The notes: generated from the letters alone by a model not told the origin. 64,000 nt of DNA from Paenibacillus sp. JZ16 (GCF_015326965.1 NZ_CP017659.1:2914001-2978000), one strand, 5' to 3'. Shown: positions 17,946 to 27,274, counted from the first letter of the stretch. A program made the numbers and translations.

Positions 17946-20672
17946 TCAGGCAAGCTCGACAAGAATCCGCTGACACTCGTCATCGGATAACGCGGACAGC
18001 AAGCTGCGATCCAGTTCGGCAGACTCCTGCTTCTGACTGCGCAGCTGAATCTTCTCGCCGTTCAGCGTAACCGATTGAATCGTATAGCTTCCGTAATCCA
18101 GCCGCTTCGGATTGCTATATACAATCTGAAGCTCTTTACCCGCAAACCGCGTATGAACAACGGCAGTACCGTCGGCTCCGAACTGCGAAGGCCTGAGCTT
18201 CGGCTCCAGGAGCAGATGTCCCCAATTTCCTTTTACTCCAAAAACCTCGGTCAGCATGGTCAGCAAAAGCCAGCTTGCCGACCCGGTAAGATAGGGATAC
18301 ATCCCTCTCCCCTTCTCGTTGATGTACTCGGGAATACCCGGATACATGCGGCTGCGTTCAAAGTCATTGCTTAAATCGTAAATCGATTGCAATACCTCGT
18401 ATCCCTCTCGGACAAAACCTCTCTTATAGAGAGCGTTAGCGTACATGACGCTCATATGACTGAACATGGCTCCATTCTCTTTATGGCCGAAAGCGAATCC
18501 GAAAGCCCTCCCGAGATTTTGCTGAATCTCGCCAAAGTTCGAATTCAGGCGATAGCCGATGTTCGGATCTTTTAAATACCGATCAACTGCCTTCGTTATT
18601 TGCCCTACCTGTTCATTGTCCGCTATTCCGCCCATAATAGCAAAGACCTGACCAGTGAGCGTCATCCGGACGCCAAGGGGATGATCACCTTCCACGCGCT
18701 CTCCATCGTTATTGTAGTAACCGTTAAACCACGAATATCCTTCTTGGCTCGTCATCCATTCTTTGCCGCGCAAATGCTGGATGATCCAGTCGGCTTTCCG
18801 TTTCAAATCCTGAACAACATCCGCCACGCTAAACTTTCGTTTGTTTCCGGTCACGGAGACTTTAACTGACTCATAATACTGATCAAGCAGCCCCAGCTTC
18901 TCCTGCACATCGTCGTATGAGACGGGAGCCGTTAGCGAATCGAGCAGCACGGCCATTTCCTCTGCTATTTCAATTAACTCCACGCCTTCGCTGTCCCGCC
19001 ATGCCAGCAGCAGATCGCCAAGCTGCATCAAATTGCTTGCATAGAACGCAGTAAAGGCTACGCTCTCGCCTCGATCCGGGGCAAGGTCAAGACCATCATT
19101 CCAATCTGCCCCCTCAAGCTTGATGTTATTGTGCTCCCCTACATTAAAGAACGGAACCAGATTCTGCAGCAGCATATGCTCCAGTATCGTACCTTCGTAT
19201 ACCTCACCGTCCACGGTTAAGAGCTGATTCCCGTGCTCAGGCAGCCATCCTATGTCCTTCTCCTTGCAGCGTTTCACGAATACATCGCGGAAATAGGTCT
19301 GCGGCTGATTCAGGAAATCCAAATCCCCGCTCTGATCCATATAAAGCAGCGTGGTCATGAATGGCCATGCACCATGATCCATCCATACGCGCGGTATGTT
19401 GTTCCGGTCAGCGATGAACTCACCGGGCTTCGTTCCGATAATCGTTGCATTGCTTCCGTCAATCCGTACACCCGCGTAATTATTAAGCAGCAGATACCGT
19501 ACCTCGGACGGTTCCATGATCATCAATGCCAGGCAGTCCTGCCATAGGTCACGCCATCCACGTCCCCCACGGCCATAGTCATGATAAGGAAGGAATGAAT
19601 TGCCATAAAGACGTCTCAATATCGGCTGCAAGGTTACCCATTTCATCCACAGGTCCTGCTGCTGATCACCGGTCTGGAAGGAAACGGCATTCAGTTTATC
19701 ATTCCAATAGGCTTCATTCTGCGCAAGCAGCTCATCAAAGCGTCTCTCCGATAAATACGTTTCGGCAAGTGTTCCAATCTCGGCGCGATCTTCCGAAATG
19801 ACCATCGCCATAACATAAGCCTTCGATTCACCAGGCTGCAGCTGCACCCCCGCAAACCGCAGGCCTCCAATGGCCTCGTAACCCGCCAAGGAGTCTCCTG
19901 CTTGCGCGACCGCTTGCTTATTGGCAATGACCGCCTCAGGCCAATCGAGCGCGCCGCCTTCCCCAATAAATTCTTCAAGCACCGGAAAATAACCAATCGG
20001 TTCCGCACCGTCCGCTTCCGCACCCAACACACTGTAGGATACGTGATTGATACGGTGACCCCGCTCGTCAAATGAGAGAGCAGGCTGTACTTCAATCCCT
20101 TTACGATGGACAAAGATCCGGTGAAGAAGGGATGTCACGTGGCGATGGTCCCGCAGGTCGTCTGCCGAACGGCCATACAGCGGGATCGCCGCGGTAGGGG
20201 TTAGTTTTAGCGTCTGCTCGCCTACGTTGGTCAGCTTCACTTTCATTAATTCGACCTGGTCATCCGTTACCGGAACGAAACTTGTTACTTCCGCTTGCAG
20301 TCCGGCCTCTCCATTAATCCGCGTCAGCTTATGCCATAAAAACCCGGCTTCCAGCTGGCTTTCTTCTTCCTCGTTCATGAACCGGCTTGCATTCTGCTTG
20401 GCTGAATTGCCGGTTACGGACCATGCGCCATGCCCGTCAACATGCACCCAAAAGTTACGCGCGGACTTGGAATTGTGAAGATCCTCCACCGAAACGGGCG
20501 GCATGAAAAACGTATTATGACTGCTGGTCATTTCACCGTGAAGATTCGGCGTGACGGCCGACATCATGCCGGCCTCATTCACTAAAGGAAAATATAAATA
20601 ATTATGATGTTCGGGATGACTTATCTTAAAGACACCCTGGTCCCCCTCAAACTTCCATCCTGTTGATTTCAT
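17946..20672 (-). CDS. GH94-type glycoside phosphorylase
   Basis: A 908-residue cytosolic enzyme with the N-terminal beta-sandwich and (alpha/alpha)6 barrel of the GH94/GH149/GH161 group (often labelled GH36-type). The catalytic acid would be Asp523 in GADWNDGLD, the family signature. Another conserved block is GRGGRGWRDLWQD near residue 370. Family members split beta-glucosides with phosphate to sugar-1-phosphate. No signal peptide, so it acts on sugars imported by the ABC system encoded just upstream. Start ATG 20672 after GAGGGGAAGAAA. Linkage specificity (cellobiose, sophorose series, laminaribiose or other) cannot be told from sequence alone. Confidence 0.8.
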   Translation of the reverse strand: MKSTGWKFEGDQGVFKISHPEHHNYLYFPLVNEAGMMSAVTPNLHGEMTSSHNTFFMPPVSVEDLHNSKSARNFWVHVDGHGAWSVTGNSAKQNASRFMNEEEESQLEAGFLWHKLTRINGEAGLQAEVTSFVPVTDDQVELMKVKLTNVGEQTLKLTPTAAIPLYGRSADDLRDHRHVTSLLHRIFVHRKGIEVQPALSFDERGHRINHVSYSVLGAEADGAEPIGYFPVLEEFIGEGGALDWPEAVIANKQAVAQAGDSLAGYEAIGGLRFAGVQLQPGESKAYVMAMVISEDRAEIGTLAETYLSERRFDELLAQNEAYWNDKLNAVSFQTGDQQQDLWMKWVTLQPILRRLYGNSFLPYHDYGRGGRGWRDLWQDCLALMIMEPSEVRYLLLNNYAGVRIDGSNATIIGTKPGEFIADRNNIPRVWMDHGAWPFMTTLLYMDQSGDLDFLNQPQTYFRDVFVKRCKEKDIGWLPEHGNQLLTVDGEVYEGTILEHMLLQNLVPFFNVGEHNNIKLEGADWNDGLDLAPDRGESVAFTAFYASNLMQLGDLLLAWRDSEGVELIEIAEEMAVLLDSLTAPVSYDDVQEKLGLLDQYYESVKVSVTGNKRKFSVADVVQDLKRKADWIIQHLRGKEWMTSQEGYSWFNGYYNNDGERVEGDHPLGVRMTLTGQVFAIMGGIADNEQVGQITKAVDRYLKDPNIGYRLNSNFGEIQQNLGRAFGFAFGHKENGAMFSHMSVMYANALYKRGFVREGYEVLQSIYDLSNDFERSRMYPGIPEYINEKGRGMYPYLTGSASWLLLTMLTEVFGVKGNWGHLLLEPKLRPSQFGADGTAVVHTRFAGKELQIVYSNPKRLDYGSYTIQSVTLNGEKIQLRSQKQESAELDRSLLSALSDDECQRILVELA

Positions 20673-20697
20673 ATTGCGATTTCTTCCCCTCTATGCC

Positions 20698-21534
20698 TTA
20701 GGATTTGACGGCTCCCGCCAGCGCCCCGTCCACCAGATATTTCTGTATGAACGTGTACAGAATGATCAACGGTGCGGCTACGATCGTAATTCCGCATGCA
20801 AGCAGCGGCCAGTTATTCCCGTATTGCCCCCTGAATTCCTTCAGGCCGAACGTAATGGGATAATTGGACGGACTCGGGAGATACATGATCGGGCCGACAA
20901 AATCATTCCAGATTCCGATCGCGGTCAGAATGACGCCCGTTGCGATAACCGGCTTCATCAGCGGCAGAATGATCTGGAACAGGTAACGGATATAACCGGA
21001 ACCATCCATGCCTGCCGCCTCATCCAAATCGCGGCTAATCGACTTGATGTAACCGACAAACATCATGAACACAACGCCCGTTCCCGTCGTTTTCAGCAGG
21101 ATATAACCGAGCTTGGTATCATACCCGAAGAACGATACGCTCTCCTTGAAGGACAGCATGAGTTTATACTGGGCCACCATCGGATTCGGAAGAAACTGGG
21201 ACAGCAAAAAGAACATATAAATAAAGCCGCTCCACATCACATATCCGCGCGCTACCGGAAACGCCGCAAACAACGACACGATGATGGTCAGCAGCGTCGC
21301 CGCTACCGTATATATCAAGCTGTTCGCAAAATAACCGGCGAAATTGCCTTCAGACCATGCTTGCGTGTAATTGCCCCATTCCATGTTCTGAACGATCCCG
21401 ATCGGGTTGAGCAGATACTCGTTGAAGGATTTGAGCGATACATTGAATACAAGCAGCAGCGGAACGACATACAGAATCAGCAGCAAACCTACAACGGCGT
21501 AAGAAAGAATTTGCGTGGTTTTGGAATTTCGCAT
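20698..21534 (-). CDS. Carbohydrate ABC transporter permease (MalG type)
   Basis: A 278-residue integral membrane protein with six hydrophobic segments and the EAA loop DEAAGMDGSGYIRYLFQIILP (about residues 165-185) that contacts the ATPase. The C-terminus KYLVDGALAGAVK is typical of MalG-type permeases. Its ATG (21534) overlaps the upstream permease stop (ATGA), so the two are coupled. No ATPase gene is present; such transporters commonly share an MsmX-type ATPase encoded elsewhere. Confidence 0.92.
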   Translation of the reverse strand: MRNSKTTQILSYAVVGLLLILYVVPLLLVFNVSLKSFNEYLLNPIGIVQNMEWGNYTQAWSEGNFAGYFANSLIYTVAATLLTIIVSLFAAFPVARGYVMWSGFIYMFFLLSQFLPNPMVAQYKLMLSFKESVSFFGYDTKLGYILLKTTGTGVVFMMFVGYIKSISRDLDEAAGMDGSGYIRYLFQIILPLMKPVIATGVILTAIGIWNDFVGPIMYLPSPSNYPITFGLKEFRGQYGNNWPLLACGITIVAAPLIILYTFIQKYLVDGALAGAVKS

Positions 21535-22427
21535 CAATACTCCACCTCTCTCTTACGCGTCTGTCTGACCGCCACCACAACAAAGAGGAGAATAATCAGG
21601 AACTGAACAACGGATAACGCCGAAGGAAGGCCCATTTCCAAACTTCCCCGGAATGTCTCTTTGTACACGTCATACGCCATCGTCCTTGTATTGAAGCGAC
21701 CGTCCGTTGTCGCCAAAATGATATCAAAGGTCGACATGGCGCCAATGATGGATAACAGCATATTCACCGTAAAGGACGGTGCGATCAGGGGGAAGGTAAT
21801 ATGACGGAAGGACTGCCACTTGTTGGTGCCGTCAATATGCCCCGCCTCGTATAAATCTTTAGGGACCGATTGGAGCCCGGCCAGAAAGATCAGCATGGAA
21901 TAGCCCATGTACATCCAAATCTGGACGAAGATAATATAGCCGAACGCATGAGTAAAGCTCCCGAAGAACATGTCCTGATAGCCGAAGAGCGCGTCGTAGA
22001 GGCGATTGACCGGTCCGTTTAACGGGTCGAACATCATCCCCCAGATCAAAGCGACGACGGCTACGCCCAGAACCACCGGCAGGAAGAATACGGCACGATA
22101 GAAGTAATCGCCTTTCAGGCGCTGGTTAATGATGACGGCGATAAACAGAGCGACCCCGTTCTGCACGATCGTAACAACGAACATAAAGATCAGGGTGTTT
22201 ACGATGGAACGCCACCGCTCTCCTGAGTTCCCCGAGAAAAATAATTCCTTATAATTATCCAGCCCGACAAATTGGTACGTGCTGCCCGGGAGGTTCTTGA
22301 CATCGGTAAAGGAATAGATGACCGTCAGGATCGATGGTCCAAAATAAAAGACGATGTAAAGCGCCATCGGTATCAGCAGCAGCAATAAGGGTATGAATCG
22401 GTTAAATCCTTTTCCAAATGGATACAT
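21534..22427 (-). CDS. Carbohydrate ABC transporter permease (MalF type)
   Basis: About 297 residues, six transmembrane segments and an EAA loop around YEAGHIDGTNKWQSFRHITFP. It pairs with the MalG-type permease that follows. I place the start at ATG 22427 behind GAGGTGAGAG; GTG 22436 is possible but overlaps that site. It follows the binding-protein gene after an intercistronic hairpin. Confidence 0.9.
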   Translation of the reverse strand: MYPFGKGFNRFIPLLLLLIPMALYIVFYFGPSILTVIYSFTDVKNLPGSTYQFVGLDNYKELFFSGNSGERWRSIVNTLIFMFVVTIVQNGVALFIAVIINQRLKGDYFYRAVFFLPVVLGVAVVALIWGMMFDPLNGPVNRLYDALFGYQDMFFGSFTHAFGYIIFVQIWMYMGYSMLIFLAGLQSVPKDLYEAGHIDGTNKWQSFRHITFPLIAPSFTVNMLLSIIGAMSTFDIILATTDGRFNTRTMAYDVYKETFRGSLEMGLPSALSVVQFLIILLFVVVAVRQTRKREVEY

Positions 22428-22460
22428 CTCTCTCACCTCGCAAATCCCATTTCAATAAAT

Positions 22461-22487
22461 GTCGGGGCCTGCTGCACAGACCCCGAC
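22461..22487 (-). terminator. Intercistronic hairpin after the sugar-binding protein gene
   Basis: GTCGGGG (22461-22467) pairs with CCCCGAC (22481-22487). There is no T run, so it is probably an mRNA-stabilising or partial-termination hairpin that raises binding-protein levels over the permeases, a common arrangement in sugar ABC operons. Confidence 0.55.
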
Positions 22488-22534
22488 TACAGTATGGTTC
22501 ATTCTATATAGGTCTCTTTATAATAGAAGAAGCT

Positions 22535-23875
22535 TTATTTTGGAGCGGCAGCTTCCCATTCTTTTTGTTGAATGTCAGCCAGCTCTTTTGCTGTTTTGTA
22601 TGGGCCGCCCGGTGCCAGGAATTCCGTATGAACGCCTTCTGCAGCCAAATGCTCGCCGATATTTTGACGGTTAATCATCATGATTTCGTACGCCAATTCG
22701 AACTCTCCGAGATATGGAGTCAGTTCACTGTCAATAAAGTCGCTCTCCGTCTGAATGTTATCCTGTGTCGGGATGAAGCCGGCAGCTTTCACGAAGGTGG
22801 TGTAATTTTCCGGCTCGGAGAAGAACTCAAGCCATTTTAGAGCCCCTTCTTTGTTCGGTCCCTTCTCGGCTGCATACCAGGTTACGTCATACTTGCCGAC
22901 AAAGGAGGAATTCTTGGCTGCATCTTCCGTAGCCGGAAGCGGGAAGTAACCGAATTTCAGCTCCGGATTCGCTGCTGCGACGGTTGGAGCATCCCAAGAG
23001 CCATCAGCCAGCATCGCTGCTTTTCCTGTGGCAAAATAGGAAGGCGCCGTTGCGTAATCAATCCCCATGAATCCGTCAATCATGTAATTGTCTTGAAGCG
23101 TCTTCATTTTTTCCAATACTTCGATTGCCTCTTCATCGTTGTAAGCCGTCTCGCCTTTCCAAACGCCTTCAATCCATTTCTGCTGATCTCCGCCACCCAG
23201 AATTTTTGCTTGCAGGGCGAAAACAGGAAGTTTCAATGGCCATACGTCTTTACCAGCAACAACAATCGGGGTAATGCCTTTGGCTTTCAGGTCATCGTTC
23301 AGCTTGATGAACTCTGACCATGTTTTCGGTACGCTCAATCCATTCTGTTCGAAGATTTCCTTATTGTAGAACAGGCCGGACATCGCAACCTTGCCCGTTG
23401 GGATAGCATACACTTTATCGTTATAAGTTCCGGCTTTTTCGATATCGTTGGCGTTATAATTCTTAATGAAGGCTTGGTCGGACAAATCAGCGATCAAGCC
23501 TGTATCGATCCACTGCTGCCAATCAGGCACTTTCGCACCCGGTGTCCATTCCTGCGGGGAGAGTCTCATACCCGATAAATCAGCCAAAACGTCAACGTCA
23601 TTAGCGGTAATTCTCGCTCTTTGGGCCTGCTTGTATTCGTCATCAGGACCCGTAGTGGTATACTCGATCTTATACTCGGGATATTTCTCTTCAAATTTCT
23701 TGTTGATCTCTTCAACCGCTTTATTGATGTTATCTTGTTTCCAGTGTAAAATTTTGATGACCTTTTTATCGCCTTTCGCAGGTGTACCCTTATCGGCCGA
23801 ATCGCTGCTTCCGCAAGCCGCTAGCGAGAAAGTCAGAGCACCCGCCAAAAGTATTGCTGATAATTTCTTAATCAT
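22535..23875 (-). CDS. Sugar ABC transporter substrate-binding lipoprotein
   Basis: A 446-residue lipoprotein. The signal peptide MIKKLSAILLAGALTFSLAAC ends in a lipobox with Cys21, so it is anchored to the outer face of the membrane. The rest is a cluster-B/type 1 sugar-binding protein (IKILHWKQD, VPKTWSEF, GKAAMLADGSW, EGALKWLEFF). It delivers substrate to the two permeases encoded next. Start ATG 23875 after CAGGGGGTAAAGAA; a longer frame to 23953 has no ribosome site and would bury the signal peptide. Substrate is likely a beta-linked oligosaccharide, judged from the neighbouring phosphorylase. Confidence 0.92.
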   Translation of the reverse strand: MIKKLSAILLAGALTFSLAACGSSDSADKGTPAKGDKKVIKILHWKQDNINKAVEEINKKFEEKYPEYKIEYTTTGPDDEYKQAQRARITANDVDVLADLSGMRLSPQEWTPGAKVPDWQQWIDTGLIADLSDQAFIKNYNANDIEKAGTYNDKVYAIPTGKVAMSGLFYNKEIFEQNGLSVPKTWSEFIKLNDDLKAKGITPIVVAGKDVWPLKLPVFALQAKILGGGDQQKWIEGVWKGETAYNDEEAIEVLEKMKTLQDNYMIDGFMGIDYATAPSYFATGKAAMLADGSWDAPTVAAANPELKFGYFPLPATEDAAKNSSFVGKYDVTWYAAEKGPNKEGALKWLEFFSEPENYTTFVKAAGFIPTQDNIQTESDFIDSELTPYLGEFELAYEIMMINRQNIGEHLAAEGVHTEFLAPGGPYKTAKELADIQQKEWEAAAPK

Positions 23876-24006
23876 TTCTTTACCCCCTGAAATTAAAGTG
23901 CAATTCATTATGAAACCGGATTCATCATTTTCGCTTTTTCTCGTCCAGTACAATCTCGATGTTACGAAACATTCATTATAAATTTTCGTAATTCAGCGAA
24001 ATATAC

Positions 24007-24020
24007 CGAAAGCGGTTTCG
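24007..24020. promoter_or_regulatory. LacI-family operator or cre site
   Basis: CGAAAGCGGTTTCG is a LacI/GalR-type pseudopalindrome with the central CG. It matches 12 of 14 positions of a common CcpA cre consensus, differing only at the outer bases. It lies just downstream of the predicted -10 of the sugar operon, so binding would block initiation. The neighbouring LacI-type protein or CcpA could be the ligand. Confidence 0.65.
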
Positions 24021-24028
24021 CAAGGCCT

Positions 24029-24057
24029 ATTATTACTCATAATTTTTTGTTTGTCAA
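24029..24057 (-). promoter_or_regulatory. Promoter of the sugar operon
   Basis: On the minus strand, TTGACA (24057-24052) is followed after 16-17 bases by TAATAAT (about 24035-24029). It reads toward the binding-protein gene, leaving a leader of about 150 bases. Confidence 0.6.
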
Positions 24058-24079
24058 AGCTTTTTTTCTCTTTGTCGCA

Positions 24080-24451
24080 ATATTTCATTATTGAACATAT
24101 TTCAGCATAATTCCTTTCTATAACAGGCATCCCGGCTATTCTCTTCATTGACTTACCTAGGTAAAGCAGATACACTAATTTACGAAACAGTTTCGGATAT
24201 GTGCTGTATACGTTGCAACCGGATTGGTTAATACTGATCACAATGGTAGGCTTCATCGATATATTTTCCGTTATCACTCTATCGGATCATATAAAATCGT
24301 GTTCTTAAACAACATATTTCGAGTTGAAAACACGTATAGAACGGCTCTTTCTCTCCTTAACCTTACACATACAAATCATTGGCAATCATGATTAACGAAA
24401 ACTTACGAAAATTATGAAGTGACATCATAAACAGAATAAGGGGCGTTTCGC
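24080..24451. other. Divergent spacer between sugar operon and its regulator
   Basis: No convincing gene. Several CGAAAA/TTTTCG half-sites occur, including ACGAAAACTTACGAAAAT at about 24396-24413 just upstream of the regulator, which could be autoregulatory half-sites. AGGGGCG (about 24439-24446) is the ribosome site of the regulator. Confidence 0.4.
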
Positions 24452-25489
24452 ATGGCGTTAAACATTAAAACAATCGCTAAAATGGCCGGGGTATCCGTAT
24501 CCACCGTCTCCAAGATTATCAACAACTACAGTGATGTGTCCGAGGAAACCAAAGCACGGGTGTTGGAAATTATGAAAGAGACGGGATACACCCCTTCGAA
24601 CTCCGCGAAAACATTAGCAACCAAAAAATCCAATTTAATCGGCATCATATTTGCGGGAAAGCTGAATGTCGATTTTACCCATCCTTTTTTTGTTGAAGTT
24701 CTCAATTCCTTTAAGAAGCAAATGGGGGTGCTTGGTTACGATCTGCTGTTTTTTTCGAATGAGAAATTCCAAGGGGATGACGCCGACTACCTTGGCCGAT
24801 GCCGTCATTATCAGGTGGATGGCTGTGTCATTATATCCGGCGAGGAAATCGAGCCCTCCATTAAGGAGCTTGATGAGAGCGACATTCCGTGCATTGGGGT
24901 CGATATAGAACTGTTCGGCGAAATGTCGGGGCATATCATGTCCGATAATTATAAAATGTCCTCGAAGGTCGTGGAGCATTTCTATCTTCAAGGCCTCAGA
25001 GACTTGGGGTTCATCGGAGGCAGCAAGGAGTCTGAAATCTCCAACATGCGTGAGGCCGGTTATCGTAACGCCATGGAAAGCTTTGGACTTCCGGCCCGTG
25101 CGGAATGGTTCTTGAACGGTGAAGATTTTCATGAGGCAAGCGGATATAAAGCCATGACGCGGCTGATTCAAGCGGGTTCTCTCCCCCGCGCGATCTTTGC
25201 TGCCTCCGACCAGATTGCGATTGGAGCCATCCAAGCGCTTCAGGAACACGGTCTGAATGTCCCTGACGATGTATCGATCATCGGTTGTGACGACATTGAA
25301 GCGTGCAAATATACAACTCCCAAATTAACGACGATTCGGCAAAATAAAGAGAAAATCGGCCGCCTGGCAGCGCTCATGCTCTACGACCTAATCCATAAGC
25401 AATCACCCGTGAGCTCCTTTGTCGTTGAGCCTGAGCTCATCGTCCGTGAATCTTGCGGAAGCAATACGCATAACTATGGTTACTTTTGA
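24452..25489 (+). CDS. LacI-family transcriptional regulator
   Basis: A 345-residue repressor-type protein. The N-terminal LacI helix-turn-helix (IKTIAKMAGVSVSTVSKIIN) and hinge (SNSAKTLATKKS) are followed by a periplasmic-binding-type effector domain (about 60-340) with the usual ASDQIAIGAIQALQEHG and TTIRQNKEKIGRLAA blocks. It is divergent from the sugar ABC-phosphorylase operon and is its probable regulator. Effector sugar unknown. Confidence 0.93.
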   Translation: MALNIKTIAKMAGVSVSTVSKIINNYSDVSEETKARVLEIMKETGYTPSNSAKTLATKKSNLIGIIFAGKLNVDFTHPFFVEVLNSFKKQMGVLGYDLLFFSNEKFQGDDADYLGRCRHYQVDGCVIISGEEIEPSIKELDESDIPCIGVDIELFGEMSGHIMSDNYKMSSKVVEHFYLQGLRDLGFIGGSKESEISNMREAGYRNAMESFGLPARAEWFLNGEDFHEASGYKAMTRLIQAGSLPRAIFAASDQIAIGAIQALQEHGLNVPDDVSIIGCDDIEACKYTTPKLTTIRQNKEKIGRLAALMLYDLIHKQSPVSSFVVEPELIVRESCGSNTHNYGYF

Positions 25490-25625
25490 GAGTAAAGCTT
25501 TAGTGACGAGTATGTTTTAGCTAAGAGCAGCGTTAGTAATGAATGCCTTTGAAAATAGCCCTTGATCTCATTTGGCATGGTAATCCGCACCTAAAACCTA
25601 AACCTAGCCAGACTTACATGTGTAC

Positions 25626-25661
25626 AAAAAAAGCCCAGGGCATCATGCCCTGGGCTTTTTA
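25626..25661. terminator. Bidirectional terminator between lacI-like gene and glnA
   Basis: AAGCCCAGGGCA and TGCCCTGGGCTT pair perfectly around a short loop and are flanked by an A run on the left and a T run on the right, so it works in both directions. Confidence 0.92.
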
Positions 25662-25671
25662 ACGTTGTTTA

Positions 25672-27096
25672 TTACAGATCGTAGTACAGGGAGTACTCGT
25701 GCGGATGAACGCGGATATTAACCGCTTTGGCTTCGGCACGCTTGAACTCGATGAAGTTCTCGAGGAATTCTTGCGTAAATACGCCGCCTTCTGTCAAGAA
25801 TTCATAGTCTGCTTGAAGTGCATCCAAAGCTTCATCCAGGGAACCCGGTACGCTGCGGATTTCTTTCTTCTCGGCGTCAGACAATTCATAGATGTTTTTA
25901 TCGAATGGTCCATATCCGAGTGCGGTTGGATCGATTTTGCGCTTGATACCGTCCAAGCCAGCCATCAGCATAGCGGAGAATGCAAGGTAAGGGTTCGCCG
26001 TGGAATCCGGTGTACGGAACTCGATGCGGCAGCCTTTAGGCGTTACGGCCGCAACCGGAATCCTCACTGCGGCAGAACGGTTGCCCTTCGAGAATACGAG
26101 GTTAACCGGTGCTTCATAGCCTGGTACCAGACGTTTGAAGGAGTTGGTGCTCGGGTTTGTCAAAGCGATCAATGCAGGCGCGTGGTACAGAATACCGCCG
26201 ATATAGTGGATCGCTGTTTCGCTCAGGTTCGCATAAGCGCCTTTCTCGTAGAACAATGGAGTATCGCCATCGAAAATGGATTGGTGAACGTGCATGCCGC
26301 TTCCGTTATCCCCGAACAATGGCTTCGGCATGAACGTAGCGGTTTTGCCATATTGGCGCGCTGTGTTATGCACGATATATTTATAGATCAACAAATTGTC
26401 AGCTGTTTTTTTCAATGTATCGAAACGGAAGTTGATTTCCGCTTGGCCGGCAGTTGCTACTTCATGGTGGTGACGCTCAACGCGAAGTCCTGCTTCATCA
26501 AGCAAACGACACATTTCGCTGCGGATATCTTGCTGCGTATCCACAGGCGCTACTGGAACATATCCGCCCTTAACGCCAACTTTGAAGCCAAGGTTGCCGC
26601 CTTCTTCCTTACGGTTCGTATTCCAATGCGCTTCCTCGGAGTCTACGAAATAGCTGGAGCTGTTCATGGAACTTTCATAGCGAACTTCATCAAACAGGAA
26701 GAACTCGGATTCCGGTGCAAAGAATGCCGCTGTTCCGATACCGGCCTCTTGAAGGTATTGCTCGGCACGAGCTGCGATACCGCGCGGGTCACGCTCGTAA
26801 GCATCCCCTTCCGGAGTATAGATGTTGCTCATAATGTTAAGCGTAGGATGTGCTGTAAACGGATCGATATAGCAAGACTCCGGATCAGGCATCATAACCA
26901 TATCCGATTCTTCAATGCCGCGGAATCCTGGAATAGAAGATCCATCAAATGCTACCCCGTTCACGAATGTTTCTTCGTCTACTTCTGAAGCCGGCAAGCT
27001 AATATGATGAACCCGTCCCGACAAGTCTACAAAACGAAAATCGACCCACTCAATATTGTTCTCTTTAATGGTTTGCAATACTTTCTCTACCGACAT
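25672..27096 (-). CDS. glnA: Type I glutamine synthetase, I-beta subtype
   Basis: A 474-residue enzyme that makes glutamine from glutamate, ammonia and ATP. Motifs: FDGSSIPGF at the N-terminus, APESEFFLFD, HHHEVATAGQ, the ATP-site KPLFGDNGSGMH and NRSAAVRIP. Length and an insert with EGGNLGFKVGVKGGY mark it as I-beta, like the proteobacterial enzyme and longer than B. subtilis GlnA (444). Tyr403 in NIYEL matches the adenylylation tyrosine region of the E. coli enzyme. Start ATG 27096 after GGGAGGAAGAGAC. No glnR is adjacent. Controlled by the promoter and GlnR-type box listed below. Other Paenibacillus often have a second, I-alpha enzyme elsewhere. Confidence 0.93.
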   Translation of the reverse strand: MSVEKVLQTIKENNIEWVDFRFVDLSGRVHHISLPASEVDEETFVNGVAFDGSSIPGFRGIEESDMVMMPDPESCYIDPFTAHPTLNIMSNIYTPEGDAYERDPRGIAARAEQYLQEAGIGTAAFFAPESEFFLFDEVRYESSMNSSSYFVDSEEAHWNTNRKEEGGNLGFKVGVKGGYVPVAPVDTQQDIRSEMCRLLDEAGLRVERHHHEVATAGQAEINFRFDTLKKTADNLLIYKYIVHNTARQYGKTATFMPKPLFGDNGSGMHVHQSIFDGDTPLFYEKGAYANLSETAIHYIGGILYHAPALIALTNPSTNSFKRLVPGYEAPVNLVFSKGNRSAAVRIPVAAVTPKGCRIEFRTPDSTANPYLAFSAMLMAGLDGIKRKIDPTALGYGPFDKNIYELSDAEKKEIRSVPGSLDEALDALQADYEFLTEGGVFTQEFLENFIEFKRAEAKAVNIRVHPHEYSLYYDL

Positions 27097-27173
27097 GTCT
27101 CTTCCTCCCAATTTCCGAACATTAAGACTTAAACAGCTTAACAATGTTCATAATCTTTCGATTTCTTTTCGTC

Positions 27174-27203
27174 ATTATATGCCGGGAGATAACCTGACGT
27201 CAA
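27174..27203 (-). promoter_or_regulatory. Promoter of glnA
   Basis: TTGACG (27203-27198), 18-base spacer and TATAAT (27179-27174) on the minus strand, about 70 bases before the glnA start. Confidence 0.75.
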
Positions 27204-27231
27204 TACCTATGTAAGGTATTTTTGAAAACAA

Positions 27232-27248
27232 TGTCAACTTATATGACA
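27232..27248. promoter_or_regulatory. GlnR/TnrA-type box upstream of glnA
   Basis: TGTCAACTTATATGACA matches the 17-bp consensus TGTNAN7TNACA exactly. Its centre is about 70 bases upstream of the predicted transcription start, a position that suits activation better than repression. Confidence 0.8.
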
Positions 27249-27274
27249 CGAGGAACCAGTTAATGTAAACTCAG

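Noticed and set aside
20674..21606. 310-residue Arg/His/Gln-rich plus-strand frame
   Set aside because: Antisense shadow of two permease genes with no ribosome site.
23993..24277. 94-residue minus-strand frame in the sugar operon upstream region
   Set aside because: It overlaps the promoter and operator of the sugar operon and has no ribosome site.
25699..26988. 429-residue plus-strand frame opposite glnA
   Set aside because: A long shadow frame produced by codon usage of glnA; composition is Cys/Arg/Phe-rich and unlike a real protein.
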